64,000 bases of DNA from Saccharospirillaceae bacterium (GCA_022448365.1 JAKVCS010000001.1:248001-312000); one strand, 5' to 3'. Shown: positions 37,668 to 46,924, counted from the stretch's first letter. Notes: generated by a model not told the origin, from the letters alone. Numbers and translations: made by a program.

Positions 37668-37862
37668 ATGAAAAAACAGAAACGCGACATGCAGGAAAGA
37701 GCTTTTGCACGAGGTTATCGCGCAGGTGTCGAGCGCCGTTCAAAAGATCTTGCCCCTATGGGCACCCAGCGCGATGCCTGGCTAGCCGGATGGCGTTCTG
37801 GCCGTGCTGACCACTGGGATGGTTACACCGGCGTTTCTGGAGTTCATAAAATCGCTGTTTAG
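37668..37862 (+). CDS. rmf: ribosome modulation factor
   Basis: A 64-residue basic protein opening 'MKKQKRDMQERAFARGYRAG', closely like RMF of E. coli (55 residues), with 'RRSKDLAPMGTQRDAWLAGW' matching the conserved core. RMF binds 70S ribosomes in stationary phase and drives their dimerisation into inactive 100S particles. The ATG at 37668 is chosen because GAGG lies about nine bases upstream and it gives the family N-terminus; an in-frame ATG at 37659 directly abuts that site. It is expected to be controlled by growth phase and (p)ppGpp. It is followed by a strong terminator. Confidence 0.96.
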   Translation: MKKQKRDMQERAFARGYRAGVERRSKDLAPMGTQRDAWLAGWRSGRADHWDGYTGVSGVHKIAV

Positions 37863-37913
37863 CGACCCACGGCTCTGCCGTTAAAAAACCACACCTCCTC
37901 TCCAGGGAGGTTA

Positions 37914-37939
37914 AGCCCGGCTAAAGCGCCGGGCTTTTT
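37914..37939 (+). terminator. intrinsic terminator of rmf
   Basis: AGCCCGGC and GCCGGGCT form an eight-pair GC-rich stem around TAAAGC, followed by five T, 52 bases past the rmf stop. It also faces the end of the convergent pyrD gene, where it may help in the other direction. Confidence 0.92.
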
Positions 37940-37957
37940 ATTTCTATCGAACCCGCC

Positions 37958-38983
37958 TTATTTCATCGCCGCAATGGCATCAACACATTCACCAACCAGT
38001 TCGGGTCCCCGGTAAATAAAGCCTGAGTAAATCTGAACCAACTGAGAACCAGCGTCCATTTTTTCGACCGCACCTTTGCCATTAACGATGCCGCCAACGC
38101 CAATCACAGGTAATTTACCGTCGAGCGCTTTTACCAATCGCTCGACAGTTTCCGTTGCCAGCTCTTCAACCGGTGCACCACTCAAACCACCCGCTTCTTC
38201 ACCATGCTTCAAACCTTCTACACCGTCACGAGAGAGCGTGGTATTGGTAGCAATCACACCGTCGACCTCGGTATCGATCAGAGTTTGGGCAACCATTTCA
38301 ACTTCATTTTCGTCCATATCTGGTGCAATTTTTACAAACACCGGCTTATAGCCGTGTTCTTCCGCCAGTTCTTTCTGGCGTTTTTTAATCGGCTCAAGCA
38401 GTTCTTTTAACGCATCACCGTATTGCAACGTGCGCAATCCGGGCGTATTCGGAGACGAGATATTAACCGTGATGTAAGTGGCGTACTGGTAAACCTTTTC
38501 CAGACAAATCAGGTAATCAGAAGTGGCGTTTTCAACCGGCGTATCAAAGTTCTTACCGATGTTGATTCCCAGAACACCGTCATACTTCGCCTTTTTCACC
38601 TGCTCAACCAGATGATCAACACCTTTATTGTTGAAACCCATACGATTGATGATTGCGCGACGCTCCGGAATACGGAACAAACGTGGCTTAGGATTACCCG
38701 GCTGAGGACGAGGGGTAATGGTACCGATTTCGATAAAGCCGAAACCTAAGCGGGCAAAGGCATCGATATAGTCACCGTTTTTATCCAGACCCGCGGCCAG
38801 ACCAACCGGGTTCGGAAATTCGATACCCGCTACGGTAGTTGGCAAACCCGCCACCTGGGGCGCCATATACTGCAATAAACCCAGGCGCTCACCAGCCCCC
38901 AGTAAGTCCAACCCCAGCTCATGGGAGGTTTCACCACTTAAACGAAAAAACAGTTGCCGGGTCAGGCTGTACCAATCCGCCAT
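37958..38983 (-). CDS. pyrD: dihydroorotate dehydrogenase (class 2, quinone-linked)
   Basis: Oxidises dihydroorotate to orotate in pyrimidine synthesis, passing electrons to the membrane quinone pool. The 341-residue length and the N-terminal amphipathic segment ('[15 protein letters not shown]') that inserts into the membrane fit class 2. FMN-binding and active-site motifs include '[18 protein letters not shown]', '[12 protein letters not shown]' with the catalytic Ser near 175, '[13 protein letters not shown]', and '[13 protein letters not shown]'. It is convergent with rmf. Confidence 0.97.
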   Translation of the reverse strand: MADWYSLTRQLFFRLSGETSHELGLDLLGAGERLGLLQYMAPQVAGLPTTVAGIEFPNPVGLAAGLDKNGDYIDAFARLGFGFIEIGTITPRPQPGNPKPRLFRIPERRAIINRMGFNNKGVDHLVEQVKKAKYDGVLGINIGKNFDTPVENATSDYLICLEKVYQYATYITVNISSPNTPGLRTLQYGDALKELLEPIKKRQKELAEEHGYKPVFVKIAPDMDENEVEMVAQTLIDTEVDGVIATNTTLSRDGVEGLKHGEEAGGLSGAPVEELATETVERLVKALDGKLPVIGVGGIVNGKGAVEKMDAGSQLVQIYSGFIYRGPELVGECVDAIAAMK

Positions 38984-39108
38984 TTTCTACCTCTCATAAG
39001 CCACAGTTGTTGAATTGCGCGGCATTATACGCAAGCCAACGGCAGATGTAGATGATCTTATGCAGGGAAAATAAAAATGATGAAGAACTGCCAGAGCTGG
39101 CATTCCGC

Positions 39109-39336
39109 TCAACCGATACGCTGTATCTGCTGAAACTTACCCTCACCATTAAATTCGATAATAAAACGACCGTAGACTCCCTCCCGGGTGACCATCTTCT
39201 GCAGAATATTGGCCGGGAATTGCACCCGGCGCCCGTCGGTCGCAATTGCGCTGACCAGCTTGGCCGAGCCTTGGTAAAACCTCAGATATTCATCCGCAGA
39301 GATGGCAAGATCCACAATAATACTTGGATTACTCAT
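39109..39336 (-). CDS. DUF2835 family protein
   Basis: A 75-residue small protein. The order 'ISADEYLRFYQGSAKLV', 'DGRRVQFPANILQKMVTREG', 'YGRFIIEFNGEGKFQQIQRI' is the DUF2835 pattern, a single small beta-rich domain found across gammaproteobacteria. The function is unknown. It lies 19 bases after the preceding minus-strand gene, apparently as the last gene of an operon with uup. The short 38984-39108 gap to pyrD shows nothing else. Confidence 0.88.
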   Translation of the reverse strand: MSNPSIIVDLAISADEYLRFYQGSAKLVSAIATDGRRVQFPANILQKMVTREGVYGRFIIEFNGEGKFQQIQRIG

Positions 39337-39355
39337 ACATCAGATCCGGCTTCAG

Positions 39356-39859
39356 TTAGTCCGAAGGCAACAGCGCCTGTAAAAAGGCCAGGTATTGTTC
39401 AGCATTAGCACCTTGCTTCTCGGCCGTCATCATCAGCACCCGTCGCTCATACACTTCAAGCATTAACAGCTCATCGGACAAATCGGGCAGCAGTGCTGCA
39501 AGCTTATCGGCATGTTGACTGGCGAGCGCCTCGTCACCTTTATGATGCCAGCTTAATCCTTCCGGCAGGAACTCCTGATCCCAGGCCGGTTGACGCACTA
39601 CACTGAATTGCAATGCACCGCCTGAGACATCTTCGTGAGAAGTCGCTTTTTTCAGCCAGGTATAACTGGTCGCGGTTATATCGTCCCGCACACCGGTTTT
39701 GGCGGCATCAGGCTTAAAAGTAAACTGACGCACCTGTATACCGCTGCGAATGGCATTAAAGCGCAAGTCCGCCAGACGAGCATCGCGGGCACTGGGTTTG
39801 AGCCAGAATACCGATCCCATAATCGCCATGACCACACCCGCGATGATGAACCAGGTCAT
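39356..39859 (-). CDS. single-pass membrane protein of unknown function, coupled to uup
   Basis: A 167-residue protein with an N-terminal membrane helix (about 3-20, 'WFIIAGVVMAIMGSVFWL') and a soluble domain (about 40-167) holding 'KPSARDARLADLRFNAIRSG' just after the helix and a C-terminal 'YLAFLQALLPSD'. I recognise this as a conserved hypothetical of Oceanospirillales/Pseudomonas-like genomes, with no assigned domain. Its start codon overlaps the uup stop (ATGA), showing translational coupling. A role connected with Uup, such as at the membrane or ribosome, is only an inference from this. Confidence 0.8.
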   Translation of the reverse strand: MTWFIIAGVVMAIMGSVFWLKPSARDARLADLRFNAIRSGIQVRQFTFKPDAAKTGVRDDITATSYTWLKKATSHEDVSGGALQFSVVRQPAWDQEFLPEGLSWHHKGDEALASQHADKLAALLPDLSDELLMLEVYERRVLMMTAEKQGANAEQYLAFLQALLPSD

Positions 39860-41775
39860 TCTGTCATCTCCTCAAGCTCAAGCCAGCGCTCTTCCAGCTG
39901 CTCAAGCTTTGCTTCTTGTTCCGCCAACTGAGCCAATACCGTCTGAACTCTCTCAGCATCACCGGCATAAAAATCCGCCGCATTACTTTGTTCTAGCAGC
40001 GCATCTCGCTCAGCTTCGATTTCTGCAATCTGATCAGGCAGGCTGTCCAACTCGCGTTGCAGTTTATAGCTGAGTTTCTTTTTCTGAGACGCAGGCTCGG
40101 AAGCTGTTTCTTTCACCGATTCCGCCGACTTTGCAACAGTCTTCTGCGCAGTCGGCTTAACGAACTGTTTTTCCAATGCGAGTTTGCGTTCCTGCCAGTC
40201 GCTATAGCCGCCCACTTGCTCGTCTATCTGACCATTTTGGCCAAACACCCAGAGCTGCGTTACGACATTATCAATAAAGGCACGATCGTGACTCACCAGC
40301 AACAATGTGGCGTTGTATTCCAGCAACCGTTCTTCCAACAATTCCAGCGTCTCCACATCCAAGTCGTTGGTCGGTTCATCCATTACCAGCAGGTTGCAGG
40401 GTTTCAGGAATAACTTCGCCAGTAAAACCCGGTTACGCTCACCGCCAGACAGTGCCTTGACCGGCGTCCGCGCTCGCTCACCTGAAAACAAAAAATCACC
40501 CAGGTAGCCGATAATATGACGCGAGTTGCCATTAACGATCACATGATCTTTGCCATCAGCAACGTTATCAGCAATCGATTTTTCTTCGTCTAACTGATGA
40601 CGAGCCTGGTCAAAATAGGCAACTTCCAGTTTGGTTCCGACTTTGATTTTGCCTTGCTGTGGTTCGAGTTTGCCCAACAGCAACTTCAGTAATGTACTTT
40701 TTCCAACACCATTGGGACCAACCAAACCAATACGATCGCCACGCAATACATTGGTTGTGAAATCGTCCACCTGTGGCACCGATTCACCCGTTGCTTTCTG
40801 CCAGGCATACGAAAGGTTCTGAATTTCGAACACCATTTTCCCGGAGCTTTCCGCCTGCCCCAGGTTGAGGTTCGCTGTGCCGCTCACTTCTCGGCGAGCT
40901 TTGCGATCTTTCCGCATTTCTTTCAGTCGCTCTACACGACCTTCATTACGGGTTCGGCGCGCTTTAATCCCCTGGCGAATCCACTTCTCTTCCTCTGCCA
41001 GCCGCTTATCAAACAAAGCATTCTGTGCTGCTTCGTCTTCCAGACGTTTCTCACGGTGACCGATAAAGCTCTGGTAATCACCACGCCATTCATAAATGTG
41101 ACCGCGATCCAGATCAAAAATCCGCGTTGAAAGATTCTGCACGAATGCCCGGTCGTGACTGATAAAGACCAGAGAGCCATTGAATTGCTTTAACTGCTCC
41201 TCCAGCCATTCGATCGTAGGAACATCCATATGGTTCGTTGGCTCATCGAGAATCAACAATTCCGGTTCAACCACCAACGCACGGGCCAGCATGACACGAC
41301 GTTGCCAGCCCCCGGAAAGGGACGCAAAACTGGCTTCCCCAGGAAGATTGAGCTTCTGAATAATGGCATCCACTTTCTGCTGCCAGCTCCAGCCATCTGC
41401 GGCTTCGATCTGATTCTGCAGTTTTTCCAATACCTTCAGATCGGCCGCCTCACCTTTCGCAGTTTCATCGTGATACAACGCAATGGCATGGCCTAACTCG
41501 CCGAGACCGTCGGCTACCACGTCGTATACCGGTGAGTCTGTTGCCTGTGGGAGTTCCTGCTGCAATACCGCTACCCGTAACATATCCCGACGAACGACAG
41601 AGCCATCGTCGGGAATCACGTCACCACTGAGTACTTTTAACAGCGTCGATTTACCTGCACCATTTCGACCAACGATACAGACACGCTCACCGGAGTGAAT
41701 TTCAGCATCAATTTTATCGAACAGCACATGATCACCAAACGCCAGTTCAACCTGCTTCAACTGCACTAACATCAT
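39856..41775 (-). CDS. uup: ABC-F ATPase Uup
   Basis: A soluble 638-639-residue ABC-F protein with two ATPase domains and no membrane segment. First domain: 'GRNGAGKSTLLKVLSGD', 'LSGGWQRRVMLARAL', 'LLILDEPTNHMD'. Second: 'GPNGVGKSTLLKLLLGK', 'LSGGERNRVLLAKL', 'LLVMDEPTNDLD'. A linker between them (about 245-310) is charged, and a C-terminal coiled coil (about 545-639) with 'YKLQRELDSLPDQIAEIEAERD' marks Uup, which in E. coli binds DNA/ribosomes and reduces precise transposon excision. Two adjacent ATG codons (41775, 41772) are possible starts. It heads an operon with the membrane protein and DUF2835, and is divergent from the RND operon. Confidence 0.93.
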   Translation of the reverse strand: MMLVQLKQVELAFGDHVLFDKIDAEIHSGERVCIVGRNGAGKSTLLKVLSGDVIPDDGSVVRRDMLRVAVLQQELPQATDSPVYDVVADGLGELGHAIALYHDETAKGEAADLKVLEKLQNQIEAADGWSWQQKVDAIIQKLNLPGEASFASLSGGWQRRVMLARALVVEPELLILDEPTNHMDVPTIEWLEEQLKQFNGSLVFISHDRAFVQNLSTRIFDLDRGHIYEWRGDYQSFIGHREKRLEDEAAQNALFDKRLAEEEKWIRQGIKARRTRNEGRVERLKEMRKDRKARREVSGTANLNLGQAESSGKMVFEIQNLSYAWQKATGESVPQVDDFTTNVLRGDRIGLVGPNGVGKSTLLKLLLGKLEPQQGKIKVGTKLEVAYFDQARHQLDEEKSIADNVADGKDHVIVNGNSRHIIGYLGDFLFSGERARTPVKALSGGERNRVLLAKLFLKPCNLLVMDEPTNDLDVETLELLEERLLEYNATLLLVSHDRAFIDNVVTQLWVFGQNGQIDEQVGGYSDWQERKLALEKQFVKPTAQKTVAKSAESVKETASEPASQKKKLSYKLQRELDSLPDQIAEIEAERDALLEQSNAADFYAGDAERVQTVLAQLAEQEAKLEQLEERWLELEEMTE

Positions 41776-42043
41776 TACCGGATATCACCCTAATTTTACG
41801 GCAAAGCGCGCAGTATACTGGAATCAGGAAAACAATTGCTTTGTCCTAAATACGAAACACAGTGTTGCTAATAACTTTGCAAATAAATAACTTACTTCTG
41901 TCGTCTTCTAAGGTACAAAAGCCGATTGGATTATCCAACCGACTTGCGAGATAACATCATGCCGCACGTCGATATTCACAGACAAAAATCACTCGCAAAC
42001 AGTGACAGCACAGAAAACTCGTTTTAGTAACGGAAACACAATA

Positions 42044-43189
42044 ATGACAATACATCTGAATCAGGGGCACTTTGCTGCCATCGTTTTGTTTCTGGGTATG
42101 ATCCTATGGGTCGCCAGCGGTAGCCTCGGCCCGGAGCAAGAATTCTCGAATCCCCGCCCTCTGGTTATGGAAACGGGTTTAAAACGTGTTCAGGTAGAAC
42201 GCATGGAAGGCAAAGCAACCCGACGAGATGTGCTGGTGTCCGCTCATACTGCCGCCAATCGCCGTGTTGAACTGCGCTCGGAGATTCGCGCCAGAGTCAT
42301 CCGTATCGCTAAGGCCAAGGGTGAAATGGTTAAACAAGGCGATGTTCTGGTAGAGCTGGACGCCCGCGACTGGCCAGCGCGACTGAAACAAGCGAAAGCC
42401 AGCCTCAAGCAACGTCAGCTGGAAGCGCAAAGCGCGCAAACACTGTTCAACAAAGAGCTAGCCAATGAAGCACAGCTGGCACAGGCTCAAACGGCACTGG
42501 CAAATGCCGAAGCGGAGATGATTCAGGCGCGTATTCAGGTCAACGCAACCAAAATACGCGCGCCATTTGATGGCATTGTCGATCAGCGTATGGTGGAAGT
42601 GGGTGATTTCGTCAAAGACTCCCAGGCCATTATCACGGTTCTCGATTTCTCACCGTACCTGGTGGTGGGTAACCTGCCAGAAATTGAAACGGCGAATGTG
42701 CACATCGGTGACCGTGGTTACGCCATTCTGGTTGATGGCAGTCGCGTTGATGGCAGAATTCGATTTGTTGCCGCAGAAGCGGACAGCCAAACCCGCACTT
42801 TCCCAATCGAACTGGAAATTGATAATCCCAGTGGTGTGATGACCAGCGGTCTGACGGCAAAAATACACGTACCTCAACCGGAGACACACGCCTATCACGT
42901 ATCCCCGGCGCTATTGATTCTGAGTGATGATGGTCATCTGGGCCTGAAAGGTATCGATGAACAACACAACGTGGTGTTCCGTCCAATCAGCCTGCTGAAA
43001 GCCGATAACGATGGCATCTGGGTACACGGCCTGGGAAAGCAAGCTGACATCATTACCGTAGGCCAGGGTTTCGTCGAGTATGGAGAGCAAGTTGAGCCGG
43101 TATTCGTCAGTGAGGAAATGCACAGCCAAACCGGCGAACCGACCTCTCAGCCAACCGCTGATGAACAAACCGCTCTGACGGCAGGATAA
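42044..43189 (+). CDS. RND efflux membrane fusion protein
   Basis: Encodes 381 residues from the ATG at 42044, where an N-terminal membrane anchor begins ('FAAIVLFLGMILWVASG'); a GTG at 42002 would add 14 unlikely residues. It has the HlyD/AcrA layout: a barrel-sandwich segment ('ELRSEIRARVIRIAKAKGE' followed by 'VKQGDVLVELDARDW'), a coiled-coil hairpin (about 110-165) rich in Ala and Gln, then 'IRAPFDGIVDQRMVEVGDFVK', and a beta-barrel domain. It bridges the RND pump to an outer-membrane channel. It is followed three bases after its stop by the pump gene. No ribosome binding site of high quality is seen. Confidence 0.93.
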   Translation: MTIHLNQGHFAAIVLFLGMILWVASGSLGPEQEFSNPRPLVMETGLKRVQVERMEGKATRRDVLVSAHTAANRRVELRSEIRARVIRIAKAKGEMVKQGDVLVELDARDWPARLKQAKASLKQRQLEAQSAQTLFNKELANEAQLAQAQTALANAEAEMIQARIQVNATKIRAPFDGIVDQRMVEVGDFVKDSQAIITVLDFSPYLVVGNLPEIETANVHIGDRGYAILVDGSRVDGRIRFVAAEADSQTRTFPIELEIDNPSGVMTSGLTAKIHVPQPETHAYHVSPALLILSDDGHLGLKGIDEQHNVVFRPISLLKADNDGIWVHGLGKQADIITVGQGFVEYGEQVEPVFVSEEMHSQTGEPTSQPTADEQTALTAG

Positions 43190-43192
43190 GTC

Positions 43193-46100
43193 ATGAATAG
43201 CTTAATTGATGCTTCCCTGCACCGCACCAGAACCGTTCTGATGCTGTTCTGCCTGATTGCCCTGGTCGGTATTGTCACTCTGGTGACCATTCCGAAAGAG
43301 AGCAATCCGGATATTACCGTTCCCCTGGTTTACGTTTCCGTCAACCATGATGGTATCTCTCCGGAAGATGCCGACACCCTGATATACAAGCCGCTTGAGA
43401 AAGAGCTGCGCGCTCTGGATGGCCTGAAAGAAATGATCTCTACCGCCACCGCCGGTCATTTATCGATTCAGCTGGAATTCTACACCGATACCGATATTGA
43501 CCAGGCGTTATTGGACGTGCGACAGAAAGTCGACGATGCCAAAGGAGAATTACCCTCAGATTCGAAAGAACCAAAAGTGAGAGAGATCAACGTCGCGCTG
43601 TTTCCGGTCATGGTAGTCACACTCGCCGGTGAAATTAATGAATCGGCCTTGTATGCCGTTGCAAATGACTTGCAGGACCGTCTCGAAGCTTTACCCGGCG
43701 TCCTGGAAGTAAAAGTGCGTGGCAAACGAGAAGAAATTGCTGAGATCATCGTTGATCCGGCACGGATGGATAATTACGGCCTGACATTAGGTGAGCTTGG
43801 CCGTTTGGTGGGGAATAACGCACAGCTGGTTGCCAGTGAAGATCTGGACACCGGCGTTGGACGGTTTGGTATTAAAGTGCCTGGTCTTGTCGAAAGTATT
43901 CCTGACATCCTCGAGTTGCCGGTGAAAGCCAACGGTGATGATGTGGTGTTGTTTCGCGATATTGCTGTCGGTCGTCTGGCTTACAAAGACCGCAAAAACA
44001 GCGCGCGGGTTAATGGCAAACAGGCCGTTACACTGGAAATCAAAAAGCGCATTGGCTCCAACATCATTCATACGTTGGATGACGTCAAAGGCATCATTAA
44101 GGAAGTAGAGCCGTATTGGCCGAACGGTATTCAGGTAGGTTTATCACAGGATGAATCCGACCAGATCAAAGAAATGCTCAACGACCTGTTTAACAACGTA
44201 CTGGTGGCAACCCTGCTGGTGATGATTCTGATACTCGCCAGTCTTGGCGTACGCAGCTCTGTTATGGTTGGCATGGCCATTCCCGGCGCTTTCCTGATGG
44301 CACTGATTGTCTTAAGCATGATGGGCTATACGCTCAATATGGTGGTGTTATTTTCGCTGATTCTGTCGGTCGGCATGCTGGTTGATGGCGCTATCGTTGT
44401 AACCGAATACGCTGATCGCCGGCTGGCCGAGGGCGCTCCCGCGCGCCACGCTTACAGTGAAGCGGCGAAACGCATGGCCTGGCCAATTATTGCTTCAACG
44501 GCTACGACCCTCGCGGTATTCCTGCCTCTGCTGTTCTGGCCAGGAACCACGGGGGAATTCATGAAGTATTTACCCCTGACTCTGCTGTTTACTCTCACCG
44601 CATCTTTAATTATGGCGTTGATAGTTGTGCCAACCATCGGTGCTTTGATCGGCAAACAATCGACTCAGAACCTCAAGACGCTGAAGATGGTGAAAGCCGC
44701 AGAAGAAGGCCATTTTGACGAGGTTACTGGTTTCACCGGGGGGTATATCCGATTGTTAAATCGTGCTTTGCGCCACCCATTGAAAATTCTAGGCACTGCT
44801 ATCGCTACGCTGATCTTATCCTTTGTCGTGTATGGCAAGTTGGGACACGGTGTTGAGTTCTTCCCCGATGTCGATATCGATGTTGGCCTGGTGGATGTTC
44901 GCGCTCGAGGCAATTTGTCGATAGAGGAAAACGAAGCATTGGTGCAGCAGGTTGAGGCCCGAATCTTCGATATGGCAGAAATTGAGTCGATATATACGAC
45001 CACCTTCGTGCGCGCCCCCAGTGACGCAGCGGATGACGTGGTTGGCCGAATTCAGATTGAGCTGGTTAATTGGAAGCACCGGCGTACAGCGAACGAAATT
45101 TTAAAAGATATCGAAGTACGCACCGCAGATATCGCCGGCATCATTGTCGAAACACAGAAAAAAGAAAACGGACCGTCTGCTGGTGCCGACATCCAACTCC
45201 AGTTCACTGCTGCCAGTGCCGACGACATTATTCCGATGCTTGAACAGGTCAAAGCCATTTTCGCTGCCGACCCCGATTTGAAAGATGTGCGCGATGACCG
45301 GCCACAAGACGGCATCGAATGGCAAATGGATATCAATCGTGAAAAAGCCACCCGGTTCGGCACCGACATTGTCAGTACCGGATCAATGATTCGCATGATT
45401 ACCGGCGGTCAGAAAGTCGGCGAATTTCAACCGGATTACACCGATGAAGAAGTCGAAATCATGCTGCGCTACCCGACCCAGGCACGCAATATTGACCAGT
45501 TCTCACAATTTAACGTTCAGACCGCCTATGGTTTGGTACCAGTCTCTAACTTTATGGAGCGCATCGCTGTTCCCAAATCCGGTGACGTTGTGCGGATTGA
45601 TGGCAAACGACGCTACCGCTTAACCGCCAACGTACAGGACGATGTCAATCCTACCGATAAGATCCTGCAATTGACGGAACAACTGAAACAGTTTGACTGG
45701 CGTTCTGCCGGGGTTGAACCTCGATTCCGTGGTGACTTTGAGAAAATGGCCGAAACCGGCGCTTTCCTGGGTAAAGCGTTTGGCATCGCAATCTTCCTGA
45801 TGGCCACCATCCTGGTAACCCAGTTCAACAGCTTCTACAACGCTGGATTGATCATGAGCGCTATCGTGTTGTCGATTGTTGGCGTGCTGTTTGGTCTGCT
45901 GATTCGTGGCGAGCCGTTTGGCATTGTCATGAGTGGCCTTGGTGTGATCGCCCTGGCCGGTATTGTGGTCAACAACAACATTGTCCTGATCGACACCTTC
46001 AACCGCTTGATCCGGGACGGTCTGTCACCTTTGGATGCAGCACTGCGCACTGGTGCACAACGGTTACGCCCGGTGATGCTGACAGCCATCACCACCGTCC

Positions 46101-46336
46101 TCGGTCTGATGCCAATGGTTTTACAATGGAACATTGACCTGATGAACCGCCAGTTTTCCGTTGGCGCACCGTCTTCTCAGTGGTGGACTCAGCTATCCAC
46201 CGCCATTGCCGGAGGTTTAACCTTTGCGACCATACTGACGCTTATCATGACGCCGTGCCTGCTGGTACTCGGTGAAAATATGAAACAGAAAAGCCGCGAC
46301 AAAAAAGCGGCCAAACAAGCAACCGCAAACGCTTGA
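43193..46336 (+). CDS. RND efflux pump permease (HAE-1 like)
   Basis: A 1047-residue RND pump with the standard 12-helix, two-loop layout. It starts 'MNSLIDASLHRTRTVLMLF' and has 'KESNPDITVPLVYVSV' after helix one. Helix four reads 'SVGMLVDGAIVVTEYADR' with one Asp in the relay position, as in multidrug/VexF-like pumps; the Asp-rich metal signature of CzcA is absent. The C-terminal helices include 'FNSFYNAGLIMSAIVLSIVGVLFGLLI' and 'ALAGIVVNNNIVLIDTFN'. It should use the proton gradient to export drugs, solvents or other hydrophobic compounds. It ends the operon, followed by a strong hairpin. No outer-membrane factor gene is adjacent. Confidence 0.94.
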   Translation: MNSLIDASLHRTRTVLMLFCLIALVGIVTLVTIPKESNPDITVPLVYVSVNHDGISPEDADTLIYKPLEKELRALDGLKEMISTATAGHLSIQLEFYTDTDIDQALLDVRQKVDDAKGELPSDSKEPKVREINVALFPVMVVTLAGEINESALYAVANDLQDRLEALPGVLEVKVRGKREEIAEIIVDPARMDNYGLTLGELGRLVGNNAQLVASEDLDTGVGRFGIKVPGLVESIPDILELPVKANGDDVVLFRDIAVGRLAYKDRKNSARVNGKQAVTLEIKKRIGSNIIHTLDDVKGIIKEVEPYWPNGIQVGLSQDESDQIKEMLNDLFNNVLVATLLVMILILASLGVRSSVMVGMAIPGAFLMALIVLSMMGYTLNMVVLFSLILSVGMLVDGAIVVTEYADRRLAEGAPARHAYSEAAKRMAWPIIASTATTLAVFLPLLFWPGTTGEFMKYLPLTLLFTLTASLIMALIVVPTIGALIGKQSTQNLKTLKMVKAAEEGHFDEVTGFTGGYIRLLNRALRHPLKILGTAIATLILSFVVYGKLGHGVEFFPDVDIDVGLVDVRARGNLSIEENEALVQQVEARIFDMAEIESIYTTTFVRAPSDAADDVVGRIQIELVNWKHRRTANEILKDIEVRTADIAGIIVETQKKENGPSAGADIQLQFTAASADDIIPMLEQVKAIFAADPDLKDVRDDRPQDGIEWQMDINREKATRFGTDIVSTGSMIRMITGGQKVGEFQPDYTDEEVEIMLRYPTQARNIDQFSQFNVQTAYGLVPVSNFMERIAVPKSGDVVRIDGKRRYRLTANVQDDVNPTDKILQLTEQLKQFDWRSAGVEPRFRGDFEKMAETGAFLGKAFGIAIFLMATILVTQFNSFYNAGLIMSAIVLSIVGVLFGLLIRGEPFGIVMSGLGVIALAGIVVNNNIVLIDTFNRLIRDGLSPLDAALRTGAQRLRPVMLTAITTVLGLMPMVLQWNIDLMNRQFSVGAPSSQWWTQLSTAIAGGLTFATILTLIMTPCLLVLGENMKQKSRDKKAAKQATANA

Positions 46337-46365
46337 TCGACGGCGCTGGAAGCGGGCGAAACAAT

Positions 46366-46393
46366 CGCCGCTGATGATTTTTCATCGGCGGTG
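46366..46393 (+). terminator. hairpin terminator of the RND operon
   Basis: CGCCGCTGATGA and TCATCGGCGGTG form a 12-pair stem (two G-T pairs) around a TTTT loop, 30 bases past the pump stop. The following bases are moderately T-rich but have no long T-run, so termination efficiency is uncertain. Confidence 0.65.
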
Positions 46394-46413
46394 CTCTTGA
46401 GTTTCTGTTCGAC

Positions 46414-46479
46414 ACTTGCGAACGTCGATTAAATAACTCTGATCAGTTTGCGAGCAAAAAGGATGTAATTCTCGCAAGT
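46414..46479. repeat. TTGCGA repeats between the RND terminator and the tRNA promoter
   Basis: ACTTGCGA (46414-46421) is matched by the inverted TCGCAAGT (46472-46479), with another TTTGCGA at 46447-46453. Three copies of one hexamer within 66 bases upstream of a stable RNA promoter could be protein-binding sites. Confidence 0.35.
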
Positions 46480-46523
46480 TACTGAAAAAATTAAAAAAAA
46501 CGATCAAATTTCTAAATAAATGT

Positions 46524-46551
46524 TTGACACTTCAAGGATTCTGAGTAGAAT
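46524..46551 (+). promoter_or_regulatory. stable-RNA promoter of the tRNA-Val/tRNA-Asp operon
   Basis: A perfect TTGACA (46524-46529) is followed after 16 bases by TAGAAT (46546-46551) and a GC-rich discriminator (GCGACC), 21 bases before tRNA-Val. The GC-rich discriminator is characteristic of promoters repressed by ppGpp. Confidence 0.85.
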
Positions 46552-46572
46552 GCGACCTCGCTTTTACGGGAA

Positions 46573-46648
46573 GGGTGATTAGCTCAGCTGGGAGAGCATC
46601 TGCCTTACAAGCAGAGGGTCGGCGGTTCGATCCCGTCATCACCCACCA
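46573..46648 (+). tRNA. tRNA-Val (anticodon UAC)
   Basis: A 76-base cloverleaf: acceptor GGGTGAT with ATCACCC, anticodon stem TCTGC/GCAGA around CTTACAA (anticodon TAC), T-arm GGCGG TTCGATC CCGTC-like, discriminator A, and an encoded CCA. It is the first tRNA of a two-tRNA operon. Confidence 0.97.
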
Positions 46649-46677
46649 AGCCGTAAAGCAGCGATTTACGAAACGAT

Positions 46678-46754
46678 GGACTGGTAGTTCAGTTGGTTAG
46701 AATACCGGCCTGTCACGCCGGGGGTCGCGGGTTCGAGTCCCGTCCACTCCGCCA
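46678..46754 (+). tRNA. tRNA-Asp (anticodon GUC) with an acceptor-stem mismatch
   Basis: A 77-base tRNA with anticodon loop CTGTCAC (GTC), discriminator G and encoded CCA, which are aspartate identity elements. The acceptor strands GGACTGG and CCACTCC pair at six positions but give C opposite C at 4:69; in E. coli this position is a G-U wobble and in Pseudomonas, as I recall, a G-C pair. Everything else matches the standard tRNA-Asp. It is 29 bases after tRNA-Val. Confidence 0.95.
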
Positions 46755-46896
46755 TTTCTTCGTTAGTCCCCTTCGATCAAAAAAATACCTTATCTTGCTG
46801 TTTTGCAGTTAATCGAATCCGATTTTGTCATCTGTCGTTCATCTAATTAATTTACTGTCTTTTGTAATCAGTCTGATTCTGAATTCGTCTATTTTC

Positions 46897-46924
46897 TTGA
46901 CCATTAAGTCAGATTAGATATGAT
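46897..46924 (+). promoter_or_regulatory. candidate sigma70 promoter of the acidic microprotein gene
   Basis: TTGACC (46897-46902) and TATGAT (46919-46924) are separated by 16 bases, 5/6 matches in each hexamer. They predict a transcript with a leader of about 110 bases that includes a GATGCT/AGCATC stem before the microprotein start. Confidence 0.6.

Noticed and set aside
46678-46754. tRNA-Asp as a phage or island attachment site
   Set aside because: No integrase gene and no duplicated tRNA 3' end were found downstream; the following genes look chromosomal.
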